A stretch of 64,000 nt of DNA from assembly GCA_964459305.1 (NCBI GenBank), contig CAYWNA010000003.1, forward strand, positions 1 through 64,000, written 5' to 3'. Numbering within the stretch: position 1 is the stretch's first letter; each line of letters starts with the position of its first letter. Positions 54,017 through 62,304 of the stretch are shown here, piece after piece. Under the pieces are notes generated by a model. It searched no databases. It was given only the letters and a program-made list of their open reading frames with translations, and had not been told where the DNA came from. A program made the translations under genes and the position numbers. The stretch comes from CAYWNA01 sp964459305. GTDB lineage: Bacteria; Planctomycetota; Planctomycetia; Pirellulales; Pirellulaceae.

Positions 54017-54255
54017 TCGATCGAATTGGTGATCGGCCAGCAAGGACTTCGCAATGAAAAAGCGTTTGCGGCCTTCGGCCCGCAAGACGTAGTTCTGATA
54101 GAGTTGTTTGTTCAGCGAAAAAAGCAGATGTCGCATTCACCAAGGGCCGGAACTCCGTGACCTAGCTTGTCGTGGAGAGTCGGGCTCCGCGACAGGCACG
54201 ACGTCTGTTTTCTCGCCGTCTTCTGCAACGATCCGATGCGGTTGAGAGCGTACAC

Positions 54256-54795
54256 ATGCGTTGGTTCTGGATTGACAGATTCGTCGAATTTGAAAGCGGC
54301 CGGCGAGCCGTGGCCATCAAGAACGTCAGTTTGGCGGAAGAACAGGTTCCTGACTATACGGTTGCCATGCCCGTGATGCCGGCTTCCCTGATCATCGAGG
54401 GGCTGGCGCAGACCGGCGGGCTGCTTGTGGGCGAGCACAACGGATTCCGCGAACGCGTCGTTCTGGCGAAGGTAAGCAAGGCCGTATTCCACGGCAACGC
54501 CGAGGCGGGCGATACGCTGACCTACACGGCAGAAATTGCGGACATGCAAACCAATGGCGCAATCGTCGAGGCCACTGTCCATATCGGGGAGCGCCTGTTT
54601 GCCGAAGCTCAAATCGTGTTCGCGCACCTGGATGATCGGTTCGAGGGTGTCGAGTTGTTCGATCCAGCCGACTTTCTGGGCGCTCTGCGATCGTACAAGC
54701 TCTACGACGTGGGGAAGAAGGCGGACGGCAGCCCGCTGGAACCACCCCAACATCTTCTCGAAGCGGAAAAGACTCTTTTCGCCGACGATGGCTAG
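54256..54795 (+). CDS. FabZ-like hotdog protein lacking the catalytic His
   Basis: A 179-residue homologue of the dehydratase two genes upstream; both align without gaps over the signature. Here the block reads YTVAMPVMPASLIIEGL: Tyr34 stands where His34 is needed and Ala43 replaces the conserved Gly, while Glu48 is kept. Without His it should not dehydrate by the usual mechanism, so it may form a mixed dimer with the active copy or bind acyl-ACP. The C-terminal part (FEGVELFDPADFLGALRSYK) is longer than in FabZ. It starts 239 bases after the carrier protein gene and ends 33 bases before the ketosynthase. Confidence 0.8.
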   Translation: MRWFWIDRFVEFESGRRAVAIKNVSLAEEQVPDYTVAMPVMPASLIIEGLAQTGGLLVGEHNGFRERVVLAKVSKAVFHGNAEAGDTLTYTAEIADMQTNGAIVEATVHIGERLFAEAQIVFAHLDDRFEGVELFDPADFLGALRSYKLYDVGKKADGSPLEPPQHLLEAEKTLFADDG

Positions 54796-54828
54796 ACTGC
54801 GTCGGCAACATTTGAGGGCGATCCAGCC

Positions 54829-56112
54829 ATGAGACGACGTGTGGTCATTACCGGCATTGGAGTCGTCAATCCGATGGGTCACGATGTCACGACCATGTGG
54901 AGTGGCCTGAAGGAAGGCAAATCCGGCGTCGGGTACACGACGATTTTCGACGCGAGCTCCTTCCCCACGAAGATATCTGCGGAAGTCAAAGACTGGGATG
55001 TTGCTCTTGCCGGCGAAGATCCAGCGGAATGGAAAGACCGCGGACGTCATAGCAAGTTTGCAGGCGGCGCGGCGAAACAGGCTGTGACGTCGTCTGGGCT
55101 ACTGGATTCCGGCATCGACCCTACCCGGCTGGGCGTCTATCTCGGCAGCGGCGAGGGCAACCAGGACTTTTTCTCCTTCACCCGCATGATGACCGCCGCC
55201 TTGGGCGAGGATTCATTGGACGTGTCGCGCTTCATCAAGGTGGGCCTGGAAACGTTGAGCCCCATGGCCGAGTTGGAGGCGGAGCCCAACCTACCAGCAG
55301 GACACGTTGCCAGTATGTTCGGAGCCGAAGGCCCCAACGTCAACTGCTTGACGGCATGCGCCGCCAGCAGCCAGGCAGTGGGCGAAGCCACCGACATCAT
55401 CCGCCGCGGGGATGCCGATGCGATGATCTCCGGCGGTACACACAGCATGATTCACCCGTTCGGCCTGACCGGTTTCAATCTGCTAACAGCGCTTTCCACG
55501 AGAAATGACGAACCGGAAAAGGCATCGCGACCTTTCGACCGGCTTCGCGACGGTTTCATCCTCGGCGAGGGCAGCGGTATGGTGGTCCTGGAAGAGTTGG
55601 AGCACGCTAAGCGTCGCGGGGCCAGCATCCACGGCGAGATACTAGGCTACGGATCTACTGCCGACGCATATCGGATCACGGATCAACACCCGCAAGGACG
55701 TGGCGCCATCGGCTGCATGAAGATGGCACTGGAGGACGCCGGGCTGGGCGCCGCCGACATCAACTATGTGAACGCTCACGGCACCAGCACGTCGGTGAAC
55801 GACCGCGTGGAGACTGTCGCCTGCAAGGCTGTCTTTGGCGATTTGGCGATGCAGATACCCGTGTCGAGCACGAAAAGCATGATGGGACACCTGATCGCTG
55901 CGGCCGGGGCCACCGAGTTGATTATCTGTCTATTGGCGATTCGCGACAACGTCTTGCCGCCGACGATCAACTACGAAAATCCCGATCCGGACTGCGACCT
56001 GGACTATGTCCCGAACGAGGCCCGTGAGGCCGATTGCAGGATCGCCCTGAACAACAGCTTCGGCTTTGGCGGTCAGAACATCACCCTGGCGGTGGGCGCC
56101 TTCGAAGGCTAG
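54829..56112 (+). CDS. Beta-ketoacyl-ACP synthase II-type (FabF-like)
   Basis: A 427-residue thiolase-fold condensing enzyme. The catalytic triad is visible: Cys177 in NCLTACAASSQAVGEA, His317 in NAHGTSTSVND and His354 in STKSMMGHLIAAAGATE, with Lys349. N-terminus RRRVVITGIGVVNPMG is classic. Compared with FabF the Cys loop has AAS where ATG is usual, as in KAS of secondary pathways. GAGGG lies 9 bases before ATG 54829. Terminal gene of the acyl-chain cluster; its stop overlaps by four bases the stop of the convergent small lipoprotein gene. Confidence 0.92.
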   Translation: MRRRVVITGIGVVNPMGHDVTTMWSGLKEGKSGVGYTTIFDASSFPTKISAEVKDWDVALAGEDPAEWKDRGRHSKFAGGAAKQAVTSSGLLDSGIDPTRLGVYLGSGEGNQDFFSFTRMMTAALGEDSLDVSRFIKVGLETLSPMAELEAEPNLPAGHVASMFGAEGPNVNCLTACAASSQAVGEATDIIRRGDADAMISGGTHSMIHPFGLTGFNLLTALSTRNDEPEKASRPFDRLRDGFILGEGSGMVVLEELEHAKRRGASIHGEILGYGSTADAYRITDQHPQGRGAIGCMKMALEDAGLGAADINYVNAHGTSTSVNDRVETVACKAVFGDLAMQIPVSSTKSMMGHLIAAAGATELIICLLAIRDNVLPPTINYENPDPDCDLDYVPNEAREADCRIALNNSFGFGGQNITLAVGAFEG

Positions 56113-56408
56113 TTGCCAAGGCTTGGCGGGTTTGCCATCAAGAAGTCACGTGGACCGCGAAGTGTGTAGTAGGGATATGCGGTGGTCCCGGTAGGCGGAC
56201 CGGCGGGACCGAGTTCTGGACGCTGGGCCCTCCAGCCTTGTGACTCGTGGACGGCTTGAGCCATGCGTCCACCACCAAGGGCACCCAGCAGACCTTGACG
56301 TCCTCCGCCACCACAAGCTCCGTCGCCGCAGCGGGCGGCATTGTGAAAACAGCCGGTGGAAGCAGACAACAACAGAGCCGAAACGATTGCTAAGAGTGCG
56401 CGTTTCAT
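56109..56408 (-). CDS. Small planctomycete lipoprotein
   Basis: 99 residues. The lipoprotein signal MKRALLAIVSALLLSASTGC gives lipidation at Cys20, then a Gly/Cys-rich stretch (RCGDGACGGGGRQG) and a conserved ending (TAYPYYTLRGPRDFLMANPP). The YPYYT-RGPRDFL ending recurs in short exported proteins of Pirellulales, function unknown. The ATG at 56408 begins the signal peptide and is preferred over the long open frame to 56957, which is antisense to trpF. AAGGGA lies upstream at somewhat long spacing. Confidence 0.75.
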   Translation of the reverse strand: MKRALLAIVSALLLSASTGCFHNAARCGDGACGGGGRQGLLGALGGGRMAQAVHESQGWRAQRPELGPAGPPTGTTAYPYYTLRGPRDFLMANPPSLGN

Positions 56409-56549
56409 CCCACCAAGTCCCTTCAATCTGGGTCGAGAAGCCGTCACAGTTTTCATCGGCGCTACATCCGGAAGAATCCAACAAATCGTCAGATATGCAT
56501 CCATTCGTGACGGCAATTCGACCGCGCCAGTAGCACAAGGAGTAGATCG

Positions 56550-57212
56550 GTGTTTCGTATCAAAATCTGCGGAATCACCAGCGTTGCCGACGCGACTACT
56601 GTTGCTCGGACCGGCGCCGACGCAATTGGCTTGAATTTCTATTCGAAAAGCCCGCGTTGCGCGGACCTGCGTCGGGCGGAAGAGGTGGCAATGGCGCTGC
56701 CGACAGGTGTGAGGAAGATTGGATTGTTCGTCAATTCCACCGCTGCTGAAGTGGTGCGGGTGTACGAACATTTGGGCTTGGATGTCATCCAACTGCACGG
56801 AGACGAACCACCGGAGATGCTGGCCCTGCTTCGCCCTCGACCGGTGATACGGGCCTTCCGTTGTGGTGACGCAGGTTTCGGTCCACTGTTTGAATACATG
56901 AATGAATGCCGTCTCCATGGATACTCGCCACAAGCCGTGTTGATCGATTCGTACCAACCAGGCAGGTACGGCGGGACCGGTCAGGTGACCGACTGGACGC
57001 GGATTCCAGAACTGAGGAAGGAACTGGCGAACATTCCCGTGATTCTAGCCGGGGGGCTTCGCCCAGAGAACGTCGCTGAGGCGATCCGGGTCGCGCGACC
57101 CACAGCAGTGGACACCGCCAGTGGTGTTGAGTCGAGTCCTGGCGTGAAGGACGAAGACTTGGTTCGAGAGTTTGTCAACAACGCCACCGCAGCGTTTGAT
57201 CGCCTGAAGTAG
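56550..57212 (+). CDS. trpF: Phosphoribosylanthranilate isomerase
   Basis: A 220-residue (beta/alpha)8 enzyme for the third step of tryptophan synthesis. The general base Cys7 is in RIKICGIT, the general acid Asp in VLIDSYQ, and the phosphate-binding loops are GRYGGTGQ, VILAGGLRPENV and DTASGVESSPGVKD. Length is normal. It starts with GTG 56550, supported by AAGGAG 7 bases upstream; the next in-frame Met is far inside the domain. It stands apart from other trp genes, as is common outside the enteric bacteria. Confidence 0.95.
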   Translation: MFRIKICGITSVADATTVARTGADAIGLNFYSKSPRCADLRRAEEVAMALPTGVRKIGLFVNSTAAEVVRVYEHLGLDVIQLHGDEPPEMLALLRPRPVIRAFRCGDAGFGPLFEYMNECRLHGYSPQAVLIDSYQPGRYGGTGQVTDWTRIPELRKELANIPVILAGGLRPENVAEAIRVARPTAVDTASGVESSPGVKDEDLVREFVNNATAAFDRLK

Positions 57213-57338
57213 ATTCATCGCTGCCCGGTTCTGTTTGGCGGCTTTTCTGCTATGCTTTTCCTTCTTCCGTGGCTCGGCGTCTGCCGTCCCTGACAGGGCG
57301 AGCCCACACGCATACTCCAGGGACTCAGAGCTCAGACC

Positions 57339-58658
57339 ATGCCCGAAATACAAGCCTTCCGCGGAGTCCGTTACGATTTGGGCCATGTTGGCTCGCTCAG
57401 CGACGTGGTGGCCCCGCCCTATGATGTGATCGGTTCACGACTTCAAGACGAACTCTATGACAAGCATCCCGCCAACGTCATACGCCTGATCCTGAACCGC
57501 CACGAGCCAGAAGACAATCAACTAGCAAACCGCTACACTCGTGCCGCCCGCTTCCTGAAAGAATGGCGCAATGAAGGTGTGTTGCTGGCCGACCCCGATC
57601 CTGCGGTTTACGTCTACCATCAGGTGTTCTCCCACGGTGGGCGGGAAATCGTTCGACGCGGTTTCATCGCTCGGGTCCGACTAGAACGTTTTGGCGAGGG
57701 CAAGATATACCCACACGAGGAAACACACTCCGGACCGAAAGCCGATCGTCTGCAATTGACCGTTTCGTGCCGTTCGAACTTGAGCCCCATTTTCGCCATC
57801 TATCCCGACGAGCAAGACGAAGCCCAGAATGCACTGGAAGACGCCATCCAGGGGTTGGCTCCGCTTGAGGCCACGGACCATCTGGGAGTGGTGCATCGAA
57901 TGTGGCCGGTGAATGACGTCAAAGTCATCTCCGACGTGTCAGCCACCATGAGCCCCAAACCGATGTATATCGCTGATGGCCACCATCGCTACGAGACCGC
58001 GTGCAACTACCGAGACCACCTGCAAGCCAACGGCATCCAACTGGATGCGTCGCACCCCGCCAACTTCGTACTGACAGCGTGTGTCAGCATGAACGATCAG
58101 GGGATGATCGTGTTGCCCACCCACCGGCTGTTGCGCGGACTGTCTGTCATGTCCTCCGACCAGTTGGCTGAGAAGTTGGACGCCTGCTTCACACTGACGG
58201 ATGCAGGTGAGGGCGCCGAGTTGGCACCCGCGGTTTGGGAGTCTATCGAGGCCAAAGGCGATCAGGGTACCATCGGCTTGTTTGCCGCGGCCGATGGCCG
58301 CTGGCTGGTTGCGAGCATCAACGAGACGGGACGGAGCAGAATGGCAGAACTGGCCGCAGATCACAGTCATCAATGGCAGGAACTTGGTGTCAGCATACTG
58401 CATCGCTTGGTCGTTGAGACGCTGTTGGAGGTCACAGACCTGCCCAAGCCGAAATACGTTCACCTGGCGGAAGAAGTGGTTGAGGGATTGACCGGCGGTA
58501 CCTCGGATGGCGACCGTTTTGCTTTGGCCGCTCTAGTCATGCCTGCCACACTCGATCACGTCCGCTCGATAAGCGAGCACGGCGAACGCATGCCCGCCAA
58601 GAGCACATATTTCTACCCGAAACTGCTCAGCGGCCTGGTCATCAATCCGTTGGAGTAG
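57339..58658 (+). CDS. DUF1015 family protein
   Basis: A 439-residue cytoplasmic protein of the DUF1015 family: N-terminal EIQAFRGVRYDLGHVGSLSD and VVAPPYDVIG, central FSHGGREIVRRGFIARVRLE and HEETHSGPKADRL, and the nearly invariant IADGHHRYETACNYRD. The family is broadly distributed. Its members have been linked to serine phosphorylation (SerK-like kinases), but no role can be assigned here. It lies between trpF and the partition locus. Confidence 0.9.
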   Translation: MPEIQAFRGVRYDLGHVGSLSDVVAPPYDVIGSRLQDELYDKHPANVIRLILNRHEPEDNQLANRYTRAARFLKEWRNEGVLLADPDPAVYVYHQVFSHGGREIVRRGFIARVRLERFGEGKIYPHEETHSGPKADRLQLTVSCRSNLSPIFAIYPDEQDEAQNALEDAIQGLAPLEATDHLGVVHRMWPVNDVKVISDVSATMSPKPMYIADGHHRYETACNYRDHLQANGIQLDASHPANFVLTACVSMNDQGMIVLPTHRLLRGLSVMSSDQLAEKLDACFTLTDAGEGAELAPAVWESIEAKGDQGTIGLFAAADGRWLVASINETGRSRMAELAADHSHQWQELGVSILHRLVVETLLEVTDLPKPKYVHLAEEVVEGLTGGTSDGDRFALAALVMPATLDHVRSISEHGERMPAKSTYFYPKLLSGLVINPLE

Positions 58659-58860
58659 GTTCCGGAAAGGAAGAGTGGAAGAAGGGAATGCTGGATTGCT
58701 CTGAAAAGCAAGAAATGGCGCAACTCTAAGTAGATCAATCATCCAGGCATTTCTCACCTCTCCCTTCGGCAGTCCTGTTCCCGCGCTCTCCCACAGCGAC
58801 GCAAATGCAGTAGTCCAACACTCCCACACTCCGACATCCAGAGTCCGGAAAATCGGTTGC

Positions 58861-58876
58861 TGTTTCACGTGAAACG
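58861..58876. promoter_or_regulatory. parS site 1
   Basis: TGTTTCACGTGAAACG matches the 16-bp chromosomal parS consensus TGTTTCACGTGAAACA except for the last base. ParB loads here. First of three sites within 103 bases upstream of parA. Confidence 0.93.
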
Positions 58877-58911
58877 GGTTTAGGAGGGTCTCGCGGTCTT
58901 GACAGTCTGCG

Positions 58912-58927
58912 TGCTTCACGTGAAACA
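58912..58927. promoter_or_regulatory. parS site 2 (one mismatch)
   Basis: TGCTTCACGTGAAACA differs from the consensus only at the third base. Positioned 51 bases after site 1 and 36 bases before site 3. Confidence 0.85.
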
Positions 58928-58947
58928 CGCAATTCGCGGCATCTAGA

Positions 58948-58963
58948 TGTTTCACGTGAAACA
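58948..58963. promoter_or_regulatory. parS site 3 (perfect consensus)
   Basis: TGTTTCACGTGAAACA is an exact chromosomal parS. It lies about 90 bases before the parA start codon, so bound ParB could also repress the parAB promoter. Confidence 0.96.
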
Positions 58964-59051
58964 TGCCTTTCTTTGCGCTCAGAACTGGCATTCCTACTTT
59001 TTCGCTTGCGCGGTTACAATCCCCGCACAGTTCGACACGGAGGGCGAACAC

Positions 59052-59798
59052 TTGGGACGGATTCTATGCGTGGCCAATCAGAAGGGTGGTGTCGGGAAGA
59101 CGACCACCGCCATCAACTTGGCCGCGGCTCTGGCCAGGTCCGGATGCCGCACGCTGTTGGTGGACCTGGATCCCCAGTGCAATGCCACGACCGGCCTCAA
59201 ATGCACGCCCACCGCCCGACACGCTTTGCTGACGGACGAACCGCTTCACAACAGGCTCTGCGACACCGCCTCGTCGAACCTGCAACTGCTGCCCGGCAGT
59301 CGCAGCTTCCGTGACGTGGAGTTGCTTTGCAGGGACAATCAGCAAACGGCTCTCACCTTGGGACGACATTTGGCAAGCAACACAAACGCGTTTGATTTCG
59401 TGCTAGTGGATTGCCCGCCCTCGCTTGGCGAACTGACCCAAGCGGCGCTGGCCGCCTCGAACGAAGTGCTGATGCCGATCCAGTGCGAGTATTTCGCTAT
59501 GGAGGGGCTCACACAAATGATCAACGTGATACGCACTGTCATGCAGCGCGAATCAGGACGACTTGAATTCGGTGGCATCCTGCTGACGATGTTCGACCCC
59601 TCATTGGAGCTAACCTGCGAAGTGGAAAACGAAGTCCGCGAGTTCTTTGGTGAGATCGTGTTCGACACGGTCATTCCTCGTGACGTCGCTGTTTCCGAGG
59701 CTCCCAGTCACGGTCAGTCGGTAATTGAGTACGCGCCGCGCTGCCCCGGTTCGCGGGCCTACGTGGAACTATGCATGGAGGTATTGGACCATGAGTAA
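59052..59798 (+). CDS. parA: Chromosome partition ATPase ParA (Soj)
   Basis: A 248-residue deviant Walker ATPase that moves ParB-parS complexes along the nucleoid. The P-loop KGGVGKTTTAINLA carries the signature Lys, followed by LVDLDPQCNATTG (A') and FVLVDCPPSLGELT (Walker B). It has no N-terminal DNA-binding extension, as in Soj-type chromosomal ParA. I start it at TTG 59052: GGAGGG lies 8 bases upstream and the chain then begins RILCVANQKGG. The open frame reaches back to 58947, but that part runs through parS site 3. It overlaps parB by 8 bases. Confidence 0.94.
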   Translation: MGRILCVANQKGGVGKTTTAINLAAALARSGCRTLLVDLDPQCNATTGLKCTPTARHALLTDEPLHNRLCDTASSNLQLLPGSRSFRDVELLCRDNQQTALTLGRHLASNTNAFDFVLVDCPPSLGELTQAALAASNEVLMPIQCEYFAMEGLTQMINVIRTVMQRESGRLEFGGILLTMFDPSLELTCEVENEVREFFGEIVFDTVIPRDVAVSEAPSHGQSVIEYAPRCPGSRAYVELCMEVLDHE

Positions 59799-60786
59799 AG
59801 AAAGACGGCTGGGTCGGGGGCTTGCGGCCCTGCTGGGCGCACCGTTGGAAGAAGAGATCGATCGCCCTAGTGCAACAGCTTACGTAGAGGCCGTTGCCGA
59901 GGGAATTGATGCAAGCGGAGACGACACCTCCGATCCTGGTGCCAAGGGGACCTTATTGCGGTTGAACGTCTACGAGATCGACGACAACCCGTTCCAACCT
60001 CGTCGCGATTTCGGTGAATCGGAAATCGCCTCGTTGGCCGAAAGCCTCAAGGAGCACGATATGCTCCAGCCCGTCCTCGTTCGAAAACGGGCCGATCGTT
60101 ATCAATTGATATCCGGTGAACGGCGTCTGCGAGCTGCCATCCAAGCTGGATGGTCCACTGTGCCAGCACAAGTCCGCGAAGCCGACGATCGACTGGTGGC
60201 CGAGCTAGCGATCGTTGAGAACCTGCAGCGCAAAGACCTGAACCCGGTGGAAAAAGCGTTGTCCTTCAGACGCTATCTGGAGGAACACAGCTGCTCACAG
60301 GAGGACTTGGCCCGTCGCTTGAAGATCGACCGCTCCACCATCGCCAACCTCATGCGACTCCTGGAACTGCCCGAAGCTGTTCTTGAGGCCCTTCGTTCCA
60401 GCGAGCTTTCCGCGGGGCATGCTCGTGCGCTGCTGCCGTTGGGGGAGGAGCCATTGCAGACCGAGTTCTGTGACCGTATTCGCCAGGAGGGGCTGAGCGT
60501 ACGGGCAGTGGAAGCGCTAGTTAGCGAGAGGATTCAGCAGGAGGACGGCCCTGTTCTGGGCGTAGTTGATGGTACCAGCAATACGCGGCCGCGAACCCGA
60601 AGCGAGCAAGTTGGGACTCTGGAGCAGGAACTTCGCACCGCGTTGGGAACGAAAGTCGAAATTCGCCAGGGCGGCCGAGGTCGCGGACGAATCGTCATCC
60701 ATTTCAAGAGCCACGATGAGTTCGAACGAATTCGGGAGATCCTAACCGATATCGGTGATACCGATATCCAGAATCGTGCTGGTTGA
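59791..60786 (+). CDS. parB: Chromosome partition protein ParB (Spo0J)
   Basis: A 331-residue parS-binding CTPase clamp. The N-terminus KERRLGRGLAALLG carries the ParA-stimulating GRGL peptide. The CTP-binding region shows NPFQPRRDF, ESLKEHDMLQPV and LISGERRLRAA (GERR box), and is followed by NLQRKDLNPVEKA. The helix-turn-helix for parS is at EDLARRLKIDRSTIANLMRL and a C-terminal dimer domain follows (RGRIVIHFKSHDEFERI). GGAGG lies 9 bases before ATG 59791, inside parA, so the pair is translationally coupled. The cognate sites lie just upstream of parA. Confidence 0.96.
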   Translation: MSKERRLGRGLAALLGAPLEEEIDRPSATAYVEAVAEGIDASGDDTSDPGAKGTLLRLNVYEIDDNPFQPRRDFGESEIASLAESLKEHDMLQPVLVRKRADRYQLISGERRLRAAIQAGWSTVPAQVREADDRLVAELAIVENLQRKDLNPVEKALSFRRYLEEHSCSQEDLARRLKIDRSTIANLMRLLELPEAVLEALRSSELSAGHARALLPLGEEPLQTEFCDRIRQEGLSVRAVEALVSERIQQEDGPVLGVVDGTSNTRPRTRSEQVGTLEQELRTALGTKVEIRQGGRGRGRIVIHFKSHDEFERIREILTDIGDTDIQNRAG

Positions 60787-60902
60787 AGCGTTCGCGCCGC
60801 ATGCTCCATGACGCGGTCCCATCGCGATAACGCTGTAGGCCGATTGCGAAGCGAAGGCACGATCGTTAGCATTTACGTACGATCGGTTCAAGCCATCCGT
60901 AT

Positions 60903-60977
60903 CGGGGCGTAGCGCAGCCTGGCTAGCGCGCCTGCTTTGGGAGCAGGAGGTCGGGAGTTCGAATCTCCCCGCCCCGA
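60903..60977 (+). tRNA. tRNA-Pro (anticodon UGG)
   Basis: Cloverleaf with acceptor CGGGGCG/CGCCCCG, D arm GCGC...GCGC, anticodon stem CCTGC/GCAGG with loop TTTGGGA (anticodon TGG), T arm GGGAG-TTCGAAT-CTCCC and discriminator A. CCA is not encoded. It follows parB by 116 bases. Confidence 0.97.
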
Positions 60978-61076
60978 CTTGACGTACAACGAATTCCACA
61001 CAGCGGAATGCGACTCATCGGCCTTGCCTCTCTCTTCTTCTCGCCCCACCCTCTCGGGGACGGGCACCTCTGACAC

Positions 61077-61202
61077 CATACCACCCGCGGCCAGGATTGA
61101 CACTTTTCCGCATGTAGCCGAAGTCGCCAGACTTTGGTCTGCGTAGGGAAAACTAAACTGTGGCGAGTTCGGCTACAGGTCAGACTTATCCGCGGATGGT
61201 AC
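61077..61202. repeat. Palindromic repeat family C, copy 3 (full length)
   Basis: Inner arms (TGTAGCCGAAGTCGCCAGAC... at 61113-61137 and its complement at 61154-61176) are enclosed by outer arms ATACCACCCGCGG and CCGCGGATGGTAC. Over the left half it is nearly identical to the copy at 8029-8156, including the linker CCAGGATTGACACTTTTCC. Confidence 0.8.
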
Positions 61203-61271
61203 ATATCGCACCCGGTCAAGCTTGATACATCGCACACGAGTGCTTCGTCAATCCTCCAATGATCGCCCAAT

Positions 61272-61322
61272 GGGACGGGCCCTCCTGCCCGTCAAAGCTG
61301 CGACGGGCAAGAGGGCCCTACC
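61272..61322. repeat. Palindrome, GGGCCCTC type
   Basis: Arms 61272-61293 and 61302-61322 share GGGCCCTCCTGCCCGTC with one mismatch around an 8-base loop. It lies 70 bases after repeat C copy 3 and about 120 bases beyond the csrA stop. The gap 61205-61438 holds nothing else recognisable. Confidence 0.7.
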
Positions 61323-61438
61323 GGTCAAACCAAGGTTGGCAGTGCACTAGCCCAAAGCGCTAGTGAGGCAGCAACTTACGTCCTTCACCTGCGCTTCGAG
61401 ATTAAGCGGTTTTGGATCCGAATCGGTACAGCAGGAGA

Positions 61439-61624
61439 CTACGCAGCCCTGCGACGCTCAGTCTGAGGCCTGGCGAGGGGCTGCAATTCCTCGCGCAGGA
61501 CCAAAACGTCTGGCGGCGCCTTGATCCCTACTCTGACCTTGTCTCCTGACACTCCCACCACGGTGATGACAATCGAATCACCCAGTTTTATTCGTTCGCC
61601 TTCCTTCCTGGATAGAATCAGCAT
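61439..61624 (-). CDS. csrA: Carbon storage regulator CsrA
   Basis: A 61-residue dimeric RNA-binding protein that blocks translation or stabilises messages at GGA motifs. The family start MLILSRKEGERIKLGDSI and the second RNA-contact strand (VRVGIKAPPDVLVLREE) are both present, with a short basic tail (RPQTERRRAA). Its ATG lies inside the last codons of the upstream gene (seven-base overlap), so the two are translated together. No flagellar genes are nearby. Confidence 0.95.
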   Translation of the reverse strand: MLILSRKEGERIKLGDSIVITVVGVSGDKVRVGIKAPPDVLVLREELQPLARPQTERRRAA

Positions 61625-61962
61625 ACGGCTAGCTCCTTGCTATGATTTCGTGTGAAGTTGACGACCTGTGGCGCGTCGCAAGCTAGGCTGGGGGCATGGG
61701 CGAGTTGAATCCGCCCGATACGTTCACCTCTAGAACTGTAGAAGAGAACCGTGTTCTTGCCTGTTTCCCAAATCGCAATGAGCTTCGCGCTTCTCGGACC
61801 GTGCAAACAGAACACGATACCACACGGAGCGCCGCCTTTTTCCAATACTCGTTCCGTCAATTGAAAAGCACCAACCTCCAATTGGTTCTGGTCGCAAAGT
61901 TGTTCTTGTACATATGCTCGAAGATCCTCTATTGTGGTTATGTAGCCAGGGTGTTCCAGCAT
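61618..61962 (-). CDS. Unknown protein translationally coupled to csrA
   Basis: 114 residues, soluble, mixed alpha/beta. It opens with a helix (TTIEDLRAYVQEQLCDQNQL), continues through strands (GAPCGIVFCLHGPRSAKLIA, WETGKNTVLFYSSRGERIGR) and ends KELAVC. The strand-rich middle looks like a small binding domain but matches no family I know. Its stop overlaps the csrA start by seven bases. In many bacteria the partner in this position is FliW, a CsrA antagonist; this sequence does not look like FliW. AGAGGAG lies 11 bases before ATG 61962. Confidence 0.75.
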   Translation of the reverse strand: MLEHPGYITTIEDLRAYVQEQLCDQNQLEVGAFQLTERVLEKGGAPCGIVFCLHGPRSAKLIAIWETGKNTVLFYSSRGERIGRIQLAHAPSLACDAPQVVNFTRNHSKELAVC

Positions 61963-62009
61963 TTTGCGGGAAGCTCCTCTGTGATCTCAGGTGATATGAG
62001 TTAAGTTTC

Positions 62010-62038
62010 TCGATAGGTGAAACTGGGAGGAATAACAA
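62010..62038 (-). promoter_or_regulatory. Possible promoter for the unknown-csrA pair
   Basis: On the minus strand TTGTTA (62038-62033) and TATCGA (62015-62010) are 17 bases apart, about 48 bases upstream of the start codon at 61962. The match to consensus is modest. The gap 61963-62304 contains no other gene I can support. Confidence 0.3.
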
Positions 62039-62304
62039 TACAGAATACTATCGGCAACTTACGCTATTTGGCTTTGGCTGGAACACATAGGAATTATAGG
62101 AAGACACAGTTTGGCCGGTGGGCTTTCGTGCTGCGCATGGCGATTGTTAGTCGCGCGAGCTGCGCAATCATCCGCGCAGAGCTTCTACCAAAGTCGCGAA
62201 AAGTTGTCGGTGTTCGCGCAGAGTGTCTGAGTAAGCGAGACAGTCTGGAACTGACGACGTGAGCAGAGCGCTTGACAGCTGCAAGAACTCCGGCCAGATC
62301 ACGC

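Noticed and set aside
54112..55050. 312-codon minus-strand frame opposite the dehydratase-like gene
   Set aside because: Antisense shadow over two genes with recognised active-site motifs.
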